Source: Halorubrum sp. F4
GTDB taxonomy: Archaea > Halobacteriota > Halobacteria > Halobacteriales > Haloferacaceae
Assembly (NCBI RefSeq): GCF_027257195.1
Contig: NZ_JAPDFS010000002.1
Location: forward strand, 30,343-88,387
DNA: 58,045 nucleotides
Direction of reading: 5' to 3'
Below are positions 1-10,464 of this stretch, piece after piece. The notes beneath the pieces were generated by a model. The model made no database searches and was not told where the DNA came from. It was given only the letters and a program-made list of their open reading frames with translations. The position numbers and the translations under genes were made by a program. Each line of letters opens with the position of its first letter. The stretch's first letter is position 1.

Positions 1-2
1 AA

Positions 3-1880
3 GTGTTACGGATTTCCCTGTCTTGGGCGATATTCGATTACATCGCTGCCCACTTCACGATTCCTTGGGACGTCAGTCATCATGGAAAGGCACGTTCCGT
101 CGACGGCGGGGACACGTACCACCAGAGAGGAACCCTAAACGAGACTGAACTGAACGACAACAGTAAGCTGACCCACGTAATGTCCCTGTCCGCGGATAAC
201 CTCTCGCTTTCTGACGAAAACTCGAAGATCTCGGTACTGGGTGAGATCGTTTCCGACCACGAACCAGAGATCAGCGAGTATCTCAACTCGCTTCTCGAAT
301 ACCAGTATTGCGAGGAGTGCGAGCGAAAATACAGTCCAGATACAGATCGGAAGTCCTGCGAACGGGATGACTGTGAGGGAGAATTACTAAACGCACAGAA
401 CCGATTCTCCCACCTCATTGATGATGCCCTCTCAAAATTCGATGAACGATATATCACCGCTTACCGAGAATATGAGGCATCTCTGGAGGACGAACTGGCT
501 GAACTCTCTCGTAGAGACCGAGAGCTCCGACGGGAGCAGCAGCGAGCCAGCTCTGATGAGCGCGGGGAAATCATGCGTGAGCGTCGTGGTCTCAAAGAGC
601 GGATCGACGTCCTTGATGAACACCTATCTGAGCTGGTGGGGACAAGTTACTTCGACTTCCTCAAAGAATCCCGTGAGAGCAAGTACGACTTCTCGATGCG
701 GAGTGTCGCCACCACGGCGGGACTAACGCTCGTCGACGAAGATTACGACCGTCAAAACGTCGGCGACCAGAGTAGCGGACGTGCGATGAGGATGGCGCTG
801 TCGGAACTGCACCCCGGAGCCACCTACTTGGACGACGGGGAGACATACACCGTCTCACGGGTTCGATTTGCCGACAAAGCCGGATCGGACCTCCGTGAAA
901 CGGTCATGAATTTGACGGACAACACGCAACTCGCCGATGAACTCGTGTGTCCCGCATGTCACGCGTCACACCCGTTAGATACCAACAGTTGTAGCTGTGA
1001 TAACGAAGTGGCGCTGAAGCGACGTCGCCTCGTTGTGCTGGACTCCGTCGACGCGTATCACGATAATCTCAAGTTGACCTCGAACGGGGAGGAAGCACGT
1101 TACCTCCACCAAGAACCGAACAAGGAGATACAGAATACGTACTCGGAGCGGGAAACCTCGATACTCTCATTCGACGCCGACCAAGCGTACGAATTGCTAT
1201 CTGAAGACGGAGACGTGCTCGGAACGCTTACGTACGGAGATTACTCCGTCCTCCTACACACAGAAAATTACCGAACAAAGTACAAATCTGGTGAGGTTGA
1301 TGCGAGAGAGTCGCTCTTCGAGGTGTGCGGTGAAGAGAATTGTCCTGGGATAATCTACCGAGACAGTACCGATACGAGGCGGTGTAGTGCAGACCCGGAA
1401 CACTTCCCGAGTGGTCGGGGCGCAAGCTCGGAGTTCGTTCGGCTCGGATACCAGTACGAAACACAGGGGATCCGCGTCGACGTCGACGACTTAGAACTAT
1501 CCCACACTCTCGCGCACGGTCTCCGAGTCGCACTCCAGTACCTTGGTGGTGTCAACATCAGAGAACTATCGGAATACGTCGGTGAGGAGCACGTCGACGT
1601 GTTCGAGTCCCAAGAAGGGGGTTCCGATGTCACAAAGTTGGTGTTTGAACGAACCGGAAGCCAGTACCGGGCTTTCCGTCGCGCAGCCGATCTTATGGGG
1701 GAGCAATTCGACTGTGACTGTGACGATGGATGTCCCTCGTGTCTGTATCAGTACGGCTGCGATGTCAGGAATGACCAGCAGCTGTTCGATCGACAGCGGC
1801 TACAGACCGTTCTTGACGAGGGAGAACTGTCGATTCGACCGATCGAGCAACGAGACGTAGACGCACAGAACGACGACTGA
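3..1880 (+). CDS. C-terminal part of a large DUF1998/MZB helicase-associated protein (partial at window edge)
   Basis: The reading frame is open at the window edge and its first codon is GTG, so the gene probably starts outside. The last 150 residues have the MZB (DUF1998) pattern: a His-rich helix (LSHTLAHGLRVAL), an acidic strand, then a four-Cys zinc site (DCDCDDGCPSCLYQYGC). Two further Cys clusters lie near residues 99-120 (CEECERK) and 320-335 (CPACHAS), and residues 155-215 look like a charged coiled coil. MZB domains occur in MrfA-type repair helicases and in phage-defence helicases such as DrmA/DrmB and DpdJ. No helicase motifs I-III are visible here. A second helicase gene follows after 25 bp, so the two probably form one operon. 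The defence role is inferred and the system type is not identified. Confidence 0.7.
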   Translation: MLRISLSWAIFDYIAAHFTIPWDVSHHGKARSVDGGDTYHQRGTLNETELNDNSKLTHVMSLSADNLSLSDENSKISVLGEIVSDHEPEISEYLNSLLEYQYCEECERKYSPDTDRKSCERDDCEGELLNAQNRFSHLIDDALSKFDERYITAYREYEASLEDELAELSRRDRELRREQQRASSDERGEIMRERRGLKERIDVLDEHLSELVGTSYFDFLKESRESKYDFSMRSVATTAGLTLVDEDYDRQNVGDQSSGRAMRMALSELHPGATYLDDGETYTVSRVRFADKAGSDLRETVMNLTDNTQLADELVCPACHASHPLDTNSCSCDNEVALKRRRLVVLDSVDAYHDNLKLTSNGEEARYLHQEPNKEIQNTYSERETSILSFDADQAYELLSEDGDVLGTLTYGDYSVLLHTENYRTKYKSGEVDARESLFEVCGEENCPGIIYRDSTDTRRCSADPEHFPSGRGASSEFVRLGYQYETQGIRVDVDDLELSHTLAHGLRVALQYLGGVNIRELSEYVGEEHVDVFESQEGGSDVTKLVFERTGSQYRAFRRAADLMGEQFDCDCDDGCPSCLYQYGCDVRNDQQLFDRQRLQTVLDEGELSIRPIEQRDVDAQNDD

Positions 1881-1905
1881 ACACATCCCACACAAATTGC
1901 CACCG

Positions 1906-3531
1906 ATGGAATTCGACCCACTTGAACTCGCTGACACAGCACGTGAATCGTACGCTGAACACTACGCCGGTTCGCAACCACAGCGAGCGGTCAAGAATCT
2001 CCTATCCCGCTATCACAACGACGGTGGAGGTTCGTTGGAAGACGAACTTCCTGAGTTCATCCGTACGAAGGGTCCCTATCTTCAGGTCCTTGATCTGCCC
2101 CGAATGAGTGACACGACGTGGAGAGATTTCTCCGACGAGCACGGCCTACACCCGGATATAACGAACACGTTCCGCGAGGCAGGATTTCGACATCTCTTTG
2201 AATTTCAGGAAGACTCCATCGAGGCGATCCGTGAAGACCACCATACGCTATTGACCGCGGGAACCGGCCGAGGGAAAACGGAAGGATGGCTCATCCCGAT
2301 ACTCCAGTTTATCTGCGAAGCCAAAGATGGCGGGCACGACGCTCATCCACCAGACAGCGTCAAGTGTGTGCTGACGTATCCGACTAAAGCGCTAGCTCAG
2401 GATCAGTTGAAGCGGCTTATCGACTATTTGTTCACTCTTAACCGCGAGCGGGACTCTGACAGAGAGATTACCGTCGGGATCTACGACGGAGACACGAAGA
2501 GACGTGACCCTGATGAGTTGGCATACCTTCAGACCACGTTCCAGTACTTCGACTGCCCGTGTGGTAACTGTGATTCGTCGTTGACCGTTCGTCAGAGATC
2601 CGACGAGTCGTTTGTGGTGGAACCGTTACAAGAGCATGAGGATGATCTCACGTTCGATTTCATCAAGATCACACGCGACGCAATCGTCGAAAGTCCTGCC
2701 GATATTCTGTTGACGAACCCTGATACGATCAACTACAGGCTGTTCAATATCAACGAAGACGAAGAACAGCACCGATTTGTGGCCGAACCGAAGTACTTTG
2801 TATTCGACGAGATCCACGAGTATTCGGAGCTCTTTGGCTCGTTTACTGCAGCGTTGATGCGTAGGTACATCCGTGAGAGACAGACCCTTAACGACCACCA
2901 GAGCGAAGACGATGACGATCTCACGATCATTGGCGCAAGCGCAACTGTTGAGAACAAACTCACTATTTTCCAGCGGATCAACCCGTTTGTCGATCCGGAT
3001 ATCGAAGTCGTTGAAGAAGATGAGCGAACGATCTCCGCTCGCCTTCCCAAAGATATCCCGTCGGAATTCACTACGGAGGCGTTATCAGTAAATGAGTTAT
3101 TGTCTGGAGAATCCGCGACTGCAAAAGCGGCTTTAGAAGCTGCGGACATCAACCAAGATGCTGAGGAGGCGGACATCGCCAGTTCGCTCTACGATCTTCT
3201 CGTTTCCGGTGAGGGGGACGATCTGGATTTCGTCAGAGGGATTTACGCAACGTTATACGACAAACCACTCCGGCCCGATGAACTACGGAGACGCCTAATC
3301 GACGCCACGAACATTACCGAACGGGAGGCGGGGACCGTCGTCGAGAATTTCATGACGATAGGTAAGGTCGCTGGAATACTCGAACGGCGGGCCCACCTTT
3401 TCAGCTGGCCACTCGATGGGTACTACACCTGCATCAACTGCGGGACAGTCTACGACACTCCGCAATCCACGTGTGGCGAGTGCGATCACCACTTTGTGAC
3501 GAAACTCGCGCTGTCATTCGTCTTTAGTTAA
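1906..3531 (+). pseudogene. DEAD/DEAH-box helicase, N-terminal half, truncated by a MITE
   Basis: The ATG at 1906 is preferred over an upstream TTG. Motif I is clear (TAGTGRGKTEGW, about residue 120), then TYPTKALAQDQL (Ia), a Cys cluster (CPCGNCDS), motif II as VFDEIHEYS and motif III as GASATVENK. A zinc ribbon (CINCGTVYDTPQSTCGEC) is reached near residue 510 and coding then enters the MITE. The final residues SFVFS come from the transposon terminus and a stop follows. The second RecA-like domain and any C-terminal MZB domain are missing. Homologues of this shape usually exceed 1000 residues, so this 541-residue product is probably inactive. It follows the MZB gene and is likely cotranscribed with it. 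Confidence 0.75.
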
Positions 3532-3737
3532 TACTCTTAGTAATACTTAGTAGCTTCATATTCGATCCAGATTCGACACGTTCGTGCCGGCAATAGGTGG
3601 AAAATGGCGGTTTTGAGGGTTGCTTGTCGTTCGATATCAGCAACAACAGAATCTCAGCCGTGATTTCTACTACATCTAATACTCTTAGACATAATTTAAA
3701 CTCAAGTATTACTACTGGGCTTAACTAAAGACGAATG
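3515..3737. mobile_element. 223-bp MITE with ISH8-type ends
   Basis: The termini are inverted repeats: the left end starts CATTCGTCTTTAGTTAA and the right end finishes TTAACTAAAGACGAATG. They match the ends of the complete ISH8-type element at 39350-40751 except for a few bases. The interior is AT-rich and non-coding, with TAATACT repeats near both ends. A second copy of exactly the same length lies at 31074-31296. The flanking 10-mers (CTCGCGCTGT and GCCCCTTCCT) do not match, so no target duplication survives and one flank has probably been replaced. Confidence 0.85.
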
Positions 3738-3793
3738 GCCCCTTCCTCAACGAGCGACCGAAGGGAGCGAGTAAGGAGGGGATACAGCGCCGC
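3738..3793 (+). repeat. Orphan end of an IS200/IS605-type (TnpB) element, copy A
   Basis: This is a GC-rich imperfect hairpin (CCCCTTCCTCAACGAGCG ... GAGCGAGTAAGGAGGGG) followed by ATACAGCGCCGC. Near-identical copies lie at 25729-25795 (same strand) and 37681-37742 (opposite strand). The hairpin resembles the 3' end of the resident TnpB element at 36226-36275, so these are probably right ends of lost IS1341-like elements. This copy is squeezed between the MITE and an IS5-type left end. Confidence 0.6.
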
Positions 3794-4733
3794 GGCTCTG
3801 TTGAAATCCTCAAAGAGTTACATGTTTAGCCTGTAATTCGACGAAATGAAGGCCCTCCCGAAGTCGCAGATTCTCCGTTTTGCTGAGAAGGCGATCCATC
3901 TGGCGCGTCGAGCGGTCTCCCGATACTCCTCGAAATTTTCTAAACACCGCTATACACTTCCCCAACACGTTGTTCTGTTGTGTCTCAAAGTTCAAAAGAA
4001 CACAACCTACCGTGGCTTGCTTGACGAACTGATCGAGATGCCACGCATCCGTCGAGCTCTTGGATTAGCTGAACTTCCTACTCCTTCAACGCTCTGTAAG
4101 GCGTTCAATCGACTTGATATGACCGTATGGCGTATCATATTGACTCTCTCAGCGACGCTACTTCCGACGAGCGGAGTTGTTGGAGTTGATGCATCAGGGT
4201 TCGACCGCAGTCACGCTTCGAAACACTACACGAAACGCGCCGAGCTCACGATTCAGCAGCTCAAAGTGACGCTGCTGGTCGATGCGAAGGTGAACGCAAT
4301 CCTAGATTTACACGTGACGACGACCCGGAAACACGATAGCCAGGTTGCGCCGTCACTGATCAAACGCAATCCCGAGAATATCGACATTCTGCTCGGTGAC
4401 AAGGGCTACGACGACCAGAAGATCAGGCGGCTTGCTCGTCAACACGAGGTTCGTCCACTGATCAAGCATCGTGAGTTCACATCGCTCCATAAGGCATGGA
4501 ACGCGCGCTTAGATGCTGATCTCTATGGCCAGCGGAGTCAATCCGAGACAGTCAACTCTACGCTCAAGCGGAAGTACGGTGCGTTCGTCCGCTCACGACG
4601 ATGGTGGAAGCAGTTCCGTGAACTCACCATCGCTTGTCTCAGTCACAACATCGACCGATCACTCTGAGTGGTCAAGACATATGATTCACAGACCGCTCAG
4701 GATCAGGGAGTAATGATTCTTGCCAGTCTTCAT
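3794..4733 (+). mobile_element. IS5-family element, right end missing
   Basis: The left terminal repeat GGCTCTGTTGAAATCC starts at 3794, 52 bp before the transposase. The same 16-mer also starts at 17778 and 18310. No matching TTCAACAGAGCC is found between the transposase stop and the acr3 gene that begins at 4734, so the right end appears to be deleted and the given right limit is only the edge of the next gene. Confidence 0.65.
3846..4667 (+). CDS. IS5-family transposase
   Basis: This is a 273-residue DDE transposase of the haloarchaeal IS5 type. The sequence shows the first catalytic Asp in GVDASGFDRSHASKHY, the second in LLGDKGYDDQK, and a C-terminal Glu in RSQSETVNSTLKRKYG. The conserved PTPSTLCKAFNRLD segment is shared with the degenerate copy at 9596-10432. 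The frame is intact, so the protein may still be made even though one end of the element is missing. No partner gene is needed in this family. Confidence 0.88.
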   Translation: MKALPKSQILRFAEKAIHLARRAVSRYSSKFSKHRYTLPQHVVLLCLKVQKNTTYRGLLDELIEMPRIRRALGLAELPTPSTLCKAFNRLDMTVWRIILTLSATLLPTSGVVGVDASGFDRSHASKHYTKRAELTIQQLKVTLLVDAKVNAILDLHVTTTRKHDSQVAPSLIKRNPENIDILLGDKGYDDQKIRRLARQHEVRPLIKHREFTSLHKAWNARLDADLYGQRSQSETVNSTLKRKYGAFVRSRRWWKQFRELTIACLSHNIDRSL

Positions 4734-5729
4734 TCAGTCTCTGCTAAACACCGTTGCTGGATCAAACGGCCACCACTCGCGGTTTCGGATCGCCAAATGG
4801 ATTTGTGCAATGAAGCCTAACAGCGGAAGTTCCAACAGCGGCCCAATAACCAGTGCGAGCGGGATGAGCGGCTCGTTCGGGAACGCGACGACGGCAATTG
4901 CGAGGGCCGTCGGTGAGTTCCGTGAGAGGATCGTGTTGTTGAAACAGACCATCTCCTTGTAGGAGAACGAGAGTACTTGTCCGACGCCAAACCCGATGCC
5001 GAGATTGATCGCATAGAAGACGAGAACGGGAACCGCGAGAAGAGCAAGTAATCCGGGGTTTTCGAGGATTAGCTCCCCCTGCGAAGCGAACATTGCGCCG
5101 ATGGCGAGACTGAGGAAAATAATCTGGAGCGGACTCAATTTCGGCAGGAAGTGCTGCTTGAACCACTGCGTCCCCTTTTGTCGGGTCAATGCCCACCGAG
5201 CAAGTCCACCAACCACAAGCGGGACGACGAGTACGAGAACGACGCTTTCGATCAGCAGCTCCATCGGTAACGCGACCAGTTCGCCCGCGAAGACGTACAA
5301 GTAGAGTGGAAGCAGTATCAACTGGAGAACGAGGTTGTACGGGAGAATAGAGGTAGCCAGCGGAACATCTCCGTCCGCAATATCGGTGAAAATGAGATAC
5401 CAATCCGTACATGGTGTCACCATCAGCATGATGAGTCCGACCCACAGGGCAGGGTGATCTCGAAGGAAAACCGCGCCGAGTGCCACCGCTAACAGCGGAC
5501 TCCAGATGAAATTGACCAGAAGACTAGACCCGACTACACGACGATTTCCGAACGCTGCCCGGAGGCGAGAGAGTGGGATTCCGGTGAACGCGGCGAACAG
5601 CATCACCATCAAGAACGGGAGAATGAGTGAGTCCGCAATCGGCGGAACACCAGCGATCTGACCGAGCACTAACCCACTCAGAATCGCAATAATAACGAAT
5701 ACACTCTGGTACTTCTCGACGAAATCCAT
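4734..5729 (-). CDS. Acr3-type arsenite efflux permease (BASS superfamily)
   Basis: This 331-residue protein has about ten hydrophobic segments typical of the bile-acid:Na+ symporter/Acr3 superfamily. The TPCTDW motif near residue 108 carries the conserved Cys of Acr3 arsenite permeases, and FNNTILSRNSPTALAIA near residue 265 fits the second conserved crossover. Acr3 exports As(III) across the cytoplasmic membrane. No arsR, arsC or arsA gene is adjacent, so the substrate is inferred from the family alone. The 3' end abuts the truncated IS5 element. The gene has its own promoter region, which holds the inverted repeat CATCC-TAA-GGATG at 5753-5765 as a possible operator. Confidence 0.75.
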   Translation of the reverse strand: MDFVEKYQSVFVIIAILSGLVLGQIAGVPPIADSLILPFLMVMLFAAFTGIPLSRLRAAFGNRRVVGSSLLVNFIWSPLLAVALGAVFLRDHPALWVGLIMLMVTPCTDWYLIFTDIADGDVPLATSILPYNLVLQLILLPLYLYVFAGELVALPMELLIESVVLVLVVPLVVGGLARWALTRQKGTQWFKQHFLPKLSPLQIIFLSLAIGAMFASQGELILENPGLLALLAVPVLVFYAINLGIGFGVGQVLSFSYKEMVCFNNTILSRNSPTALAIAVVAFPNEPLIPLALVIGPLLELPLLGFIAQIHLAIRNREWWPFDPATVFSRD

Positions 5730-6212
5730 TCTGTTGCGTCTGTGTCGGGAGCCATCCTAAGGATGTTGCTTATTGTAATGACACTAAAGAGATAGATTGG
5801 GAATACAATAGACAATTTTGTGACAACGTGAGACAGTCACTGGCCATTTCTGGTCCATATGTAGCGAGTGAATTAGTCTCAACTGCAGAAGATCCCACGA
5901 GCGCAAAACCGAGGGGGAGAGAAGGAGACACGTGGAGGCTCTCGTCGATGGCGACCGCGTCGAAATGGTGGTCGTTGATACAGTTGGAACGTCGTTCATG
6001 AGCTGGAATACAGTCATATCGAACGCGCGACGGAAGGGTATCTGTCTCGGTTTCGGATGCGTGTCTGATTGCGCAAATCGTCTGTTACAATCTTGCTCTG
6101 TCGGCGTCGCCGTAACGTCTCGTCCGAGAGTTCGGTGCGGCCATTCTAGCCGGACGATACAAAATAATAAGTGTACCCTCGTGAAGGGGCGCGCAAGAGT
6201 CGAAAGGCAAAC
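5730..6212. other. Intergenic region between acr3 and coxB
   Basis: I see no convincing gene in these 483 bp. Near the acr3 start lies the inverted repeat CATCCTAAGGATG (5753-5765) followed by an AT-rich stretch, a plausible acr3 promoter/operator. Near the other end, ACAAAATAATAAG (about 6158-6170) is a plausible TATA region for the cytochrome oxidase operon. Open frames in the middle have poor halophilic amino-acid composition. Confidence 0.5.
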
Positions 6213-7004
6213 ATGATAGATCCAATTATCCTGCAACAGGGGAGCGACTGGCGCGCGCAGGCGGAGGTCTTCGACGAGATCTTCTTCGTCTTCCTCGCGC
6301 TCGGTACGCTCGTCGGCACAATCGTCGTCGCGTACACGCTGTGGAACGTGTTCAAATATCGCGACGACGGCAGTGAACCGAAGGAGGACTTTGACGCGCC
6401 GATCGTCGGTGAACTCCCGACCGGACAGGGCGGTCCGAAAGCGAAGAAGCTCTTCCTGTCGTTCGGATTGAGCGCGATCGTCGTCATCAGCCTTGTCGTG
6501 TACGCGTACGGACTCCTCCTCTACGTCGAAGAGGGTCCAGACACGAGCGACGCGGGGAATATCGAAATCACCGTCGAGGGGTACCAGTTCGGTTGGGAGT
6601 ACATCTATCCGAACGGTTACTCCACGAGGGGCGAGATGATCGTTCCGGCCGATCAGCGGATCGACCTCAACGTGACTTCACGCGACGTGTGGCACAACTT
6701 CGGCTCGTCGGAGTTACGGATAAAATCCGACGCCATCCCCGGAGAGTACAGTAGTACCTGGTTCTCCGTGAGTTCCGAGGACGTTGAAGCACAGGGTGGC
6801 GAAGCAACTTACCGAGTCGAGTGCTTCGAACTCTGCGGCGCGGGCCACTCTGCGATGACTGGTCAAATCACGGTGCTCCCGCAAGACGAGTGGGAAGAAT
6901 GGTATGCTGGAACCCAAGGTGAAAACACTTCTAGTGTCGACAGCGCTGGCGCCGGAAATGCCTCCAGCGTTGACAACGCAGTCATTCGAGGTGCCCCCGC
7001 ATGA
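6213..7004 (+). CDS. coxB: Cytochrome c oxidase subunit II
   Basis: The start MIDPIILQQG at 6213 is chosen because a preceding in-frame ATG adds a basic stretch unlike the family. Two N-terminal membrane segments (about residues 18-42 and 78-102) precede a cupredoxin domain. The CuA site is complete: His in VWHNFGSSELRIK, then ECFELCGAGHSAM with both Cys, Glu, His and Met. It accepts electrons from a soluble or lipid-anchored donor, in haloarchaea usually halocyanin, on the outer face. The gene overlaps the next one by 4 bp (ATGA), which shows translational coupling with the fused subunit I-III. Confidence 0.93.
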   Translation: MIDPIILQQGSDWRAQAEVFDEIFFVFLALGTLVGTIVVAYTLWNVFKYRDDGSEPKEDFDAPIVGELPTGQGGPKAKKLFLSFGLSAIVVISLVVYAYGLLLYVEEGPDTSDAGNIEITVEGYQFGWEYIYPNGYSTRGEMIVPADQRIDLNVTSRDVWHNFGSSELRIKSDAIPGEYSSTWFSVSSEDVEAQGGEATYRVECFELCGAGHSAMTGQITVLPQDEWEEWYAGTQGENTSSVDSAGAGNASSVDNAVIRGAPA

Positions 7005-9499
7005 GCGAACTCCCGCCAACGACTTCCGTCAAACGATGGCTCGTCACGACCAACCACAAGGACATCGGCATCCTATACACGATTACTGCCCTGTTCTTCC
7101 TACTGTTCGGCGGTGTCCTTGCGCTGCTGATCCGTGTCCAGCTCTGGGACCCGATGAATCAGATCCTGTCTGGGCTCGCGTACAACGAGGCCGTCACGGC
7201 CCACGGACTGATAATGGTGTTCTGGTTCCTCTCCCCGTTTGCCTTCGGCTTTGCAAACTACTTCGTGCCGCTCCAGATCGGTGCCGACGACCTTGCGTTC
7301 CCACGGCTTAACGCGCTCTCCTATTGGATGTACCTGTTCTCCGGCGTACTGTTGTCAATCAGCTTCTTCCAGGGCGGCACGCTGAGCGCTGGCTGGACGA
7401 TATACGCTCCGCTCAACATACCCGCGTACACACCGAGTATCGGCTCAACGGGAGCGATACTGGCACTCGCGATGTTCACCATCGGAGTCACCGCCTCGTC
7501 GGTGAATTTCCTCGTGTCTATTCATCACTCGCGTGCCGAAGGAATGGGGATCATGGATATGCCGATGTTTACCTGGACCATCCTCGCGACCGTGTGGATG
7601 ATGCTGTTCGCGTTCGCTGCATTGCTCGCTGCGGGACTCATCCTCGCGTCCGACCGCGTGCTTGGGTCGGTGTACTTCTCCGCAACAGAGGGCGGGTCCC
7701 TGCTATGGGGCCACCTGTTCTGGTTCTTCGGCCATCCGGAGGTGTACATCGTCTTCTTCCCGGCTCTCGGTGCGATGTTGGAGCTGTTCCAGACGTTCTC
7801 AGGGCGCCGGCTCGTCGGACGGAAGTGGGTGATCATCGCCATCTGTCTTGTCTCCGTCCAGTCGTTCCTCGTATGGATGCATCACATGTTCCTGACGACG
7901 ATCAACCTGGAGATCAAGACGCTGATGATGGCGACCACTATCGGGATCTCCTTACCCTTCGACCTGATCGTGTTCTCGCTGATCTACACGCTCATCAAGG
8001 GACGAATACAGTTCACGACACCGTTCCTCTTCGCGTTCGGGGCGCTACTATTGTTCATCCTCGGCGGCATCACCGGAGTGTTCCTCGGCGCCATCGTCCT
8101 CGACTACGAGTTCCGTGGCACCTACTGGGTGGTCGCGCACTTCCACTACGTGATGTTCGGGGGGGCGACAGCCCTGATCGGCGCTGCGTACTACTGGTTC
8201 CCGAAAATAACCGGGAAGATGTACGATGAACTCCTCGGGAAGATCCATTTCGTGCTGTTCTTCATCGGGTTTAACGCCGTCTACTTCTCGATGTTCCTCG
8301 GCTGGGAGACGCCGCGCCGTGTCTTCGAGTACAACCCCGAACTCCAGATCTATCACCAGTTCGGGACGATCGGTGCATTCGTACTCGGATTCTCCTTCTT
8401 CATCATGTTCTACAACTTCGCGAAGTCGTACGTTTCCGGCGAGCCCGCCGGCGACAACCCGTGGGACTACTCGCGGACTGCCGAGTGGGCCATCTCTTCA
8501 CCGCCGCCGCTCCAGAACTGGCCAAACCGGCCGTCCTACGCGTCCGGCAAGCTCGAATTCGTGAAGGATTATGTGCCCGACAGAGGTCCGGCAGTGAAGA
8601 CCGACGCCAACGGGAACGGGGCGACTGACGGTGGTGACACCCACTCCGAGCACATCAAGGAGTACCCGTACTGGGACAAGCACCCGAGCCACGCAAGCAT
8701 ATGGCCGCTCACACTCTCGTTTGCAGTTGGTGTGTTGTTCCTCGGGCTTACCGGATTCCGCGATAACGTTGTCTTCGAGGTCGGCGAGTCGCTCGCATCG
8801 ACGAGCGTGACGATCTCGAATCCGGTATACCCGATACTCATCGTTGTCGGATTGGTCGGACTCGTCTGGACCGGGGTGAAGTGGAGCCTCGAGGACTTCT
8901 ATGCCCCACCGACCGAGTTCGCCGAACGGTGGCCGTTCGAAGGTGTCGAGAAAGTCAAGCTGGGGATGTGGTTCTTCATCGCGTCGGACGTGATCGTCTT
9001 TGGCGCGTTCCTCTCCGCGGCCATCTTCGTCCGGTACAACGCCGGCTGGATGACGTGGGAGCCACTGGCCGAACCACTACCGGGACTGATCAACACGTTC
9101 GTGCTGCTCACCTCATCGTTCACCGTGATCTTGGCGCTGGTCGCTGCTCGCCGGAAGAGCCGGCAGGGCCTGCTTGCGTCACTCGGCGCAACGATAGTGC
9201 TTGGGTTCACATTCCTGGGTATCAAGCTCTGGGAGTGGAACAAAGAGATCTTCGAGCGGGGCGTGACGATTTCGGCGAACGCCCACGGTGACCCAATCCA
9301 GGCGTCGATCTATTACGTGACGACGGGGCTCCACGGGATCCACGTAGTTATCGGCCTCGTGATCGCCATCTTCCTGTTCGTCAGGGCGTATCAGGGGCAC
9401 TACTTAGAGGACGAGCGGCCGATCGAGTACTTCGGCCTCTACTGGCACTTCGTCGACATCGTCTGGGTGTTCATCTTCCCGCTGTTCTACCTCTTCTGA
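7001..9499 (+). CDS. coxAC: Cytochrome c oxidase subunit I-III fusion
   Basis: This 832-residue protein reduces O2 and probably pumps protons. The subunit I part (residues 1-520) has the low-spin haem His ([11 protein letters not shown]), the HPEVY motif with the cross-linked His-Tyr pair, the CuB histidines (WMHHMF) and the haem ligands in [12 protein letters not shown]. The Glu of HPEVY places it in the A1 group. A hydrophilic linker rich in Gly, Asp and His (about 520-575) leads to a subunit III domain from about residue 640 ([15 protein letters not shown] ... [10 protein letters not shown] ... [11 protein letters not shown]). I-III fusions are known in haloarchaea. Subunits I and III are thus made in fixed ratio, and coxB lies just upstream. 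An IS5 remnant starts 25 bp after the stop. Confidence 0.94.
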   Translation: MSELPPTTSVKRWLVTTNHKDIGILYTITALFFLLFGGVLALLIRVQLWDPMNQILSGLAYNEAVTAHGLIMVFWFLSPFAFGFANYFVPLQIGADDLAFPRLNALSYWMYLFSGVLLSISFFQGGTLSAGWTIYAPLNIPAYTPSIGSTGAILALAMFTIGVTASSVNFLVSIHHSRAEGMGIMDMPMFTWTILATVWMMLFAFAALLAAGLILASDRVLGSVYFSATEGGSLLWGHLFWFFGHPEVYIVFFPALGAMLELFQTFSGRRLVGRKWVIIAICLVSVQSFLVWMHHMFLTTINLEIKTLMMATTIGISLPFDLIVFSLIYTLIKGRIQFTTPFLFAFGALLLFILGGITGVFLGAIVLDYEFRGTYWVVAHFHYVMFGGATALIGAAYYWFPKITGKMYDELLGKIHFVLFFIGFNAVYFSMFLGWETPRRVFEYNPELQIYHQFGTIGAFVLGFSFFIMFYNFAKSYVSGEPAGDNPWDYSRTAEWAISSPPPLQNWPNRPSYASGKLEFVKDYVPDRGPAVKTDANGNGATDGGDTHSEHIKEYPYWDKHPSHASIWPLTLSFAVGVLFLGLTGFRDNVVFEVGESLASTSVTISNPVYPILIVVGLVGLVWTGVKWSLEDFYAPPTEFAERWPFEGVEKVKLGMWFFIASDVIVFGAFLSAAIFVRYNAGWMTWEPLAEPLPGLINTFVLLTSSFTVILALVAARRKSRQGLLASLGATIVLGFTFLGIKLWEWNKEIFERGVTISANAHGDPIQASIYYVTTGLHGIHVVIGLVIAIFLFVRAYQGHYLEDERPIEYFGLYWHFVDIVWVFIFPLFYLF

Positions 9500-9524
9500 G
9501 GACAGCGGCGGAGTCACCGTATTT

Positions 9525-10464
9525 GACTGTGTTGAATCACCATACAGCAGCGGGGTAGGCCACTAAATCAAAGGAGTTGAAGCGGGAAGATCCGGTTGCC
9601 TGTGACACAAATCTCCCGCTTCATCGGGGAAGTTGTGCCGGTTGCTCAAAGAGTTACTGGCGATGGAGGCGAATCTGCCGCCCCGGAAGGTGGCGGCGGA
9701 TTCGCCGACTATGCACTCGTTTCCCTTCACTGTCTGCGGATTTACCTCGATTCATCGTACCGCATTACGATCGACCTGCTCAAAGAAATGCCACAAATAA
9801 CCGGAGAGATCGGCCTCAACGCGGCCGATCTCCCAGCGCCGTCCACGTTGTGTAAGGCGTTCGACCGGATCAGTATGAGCGTGTGTCGAGTGCTGCTGCG
9901 CCAGTCGGCGCAGCTGCACGATCTCTCTGAACACGCCGCGATCGACGCCACGTTCTACGAACGCTCAGCAGCGAGCCGCCACTACTGCCAGCGAATTAGC
10001 TACCGCGTTCAAAAGCTCAAAGTCACGAAATTAGTCGATACAGCGTCTTAAGCCGTCCTTGACGTTCACTGCTCAACGAACCGGGAAGGAAGCGACGCAG
10101 ACCTTGCTGAGCAGATCGCCCGCCGGAACGCGGGCGATCTGCGGTCTCTTGCGGCCGATAAAGGCTATGACAAGCAATCGCTTCGTGAAGGATTACGCGA
10201 CCTCGGGATCAGACCGCTGATCAAGCACCGTATCTTCGCTCCGTACGACCACGCACACAACGCCAGAATTGACGATAACAGCTACAATCAGCGCTCTATG
10301 ACCGAAACCGTGAACTCGGCTGTGAAGCGCTCGCTCGGCTTCGCCGTGCGAGCGCAGACGTAGTTTCGTGAGTTCCGAGAAATCGCTCTGATGTGTGTCG
10401 TCTATAACATCAAGCGCTTCGTTAAACAGTGAATCACTACGCCTTACAGCGATTCAACACAGCC
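9525..10464 (+). mobile_element. Decayed IS5-family element
   Basis: The ends are inverted repeats: GACTGTGTTGAATC at the left and GATTCAACACAGCC at the right, with one mismatch. The 940 bp between them hold a transposase frame with two internal stops. The right end lies directly against the truncated CDF transporter gene, so this insertion probably removed its 5' part. Confidence 0.85.
9596..10432 (+). pseudogene. IS5-family transposase with two in-frame stops
   Basis: One frame runs the full length and shows the family signatures: PAPSTLCKAFDRIS, the first Asp in AAIDATFYERSAASRHY, AADKGYDKQSL with the second Asp, and MTETVNSAVKRSLG with the Glu. It is interrupted by TAA at 10049 and TAG at 10361; the second probably replaces a Trp codon in the conserved WWxxFRE stretch. 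It is related to the intact transposase at 3846-4667 but clearly diverged. Confidence 0.88.

Noticed and set aside
1..3531. Naming the helicase locus DISARM or Dpd
   Set aside because: Only MZB and helicase parts are visible; no methyltransferase, PLD protein or deazaguanine gene supports a specific system.
5932..6216. Small plus-strand gene of 94 codons before coxB
   Set aside because: It has low acidic content, many Cys and Arg, no family likeness, and overlaps the cox promoter and start.
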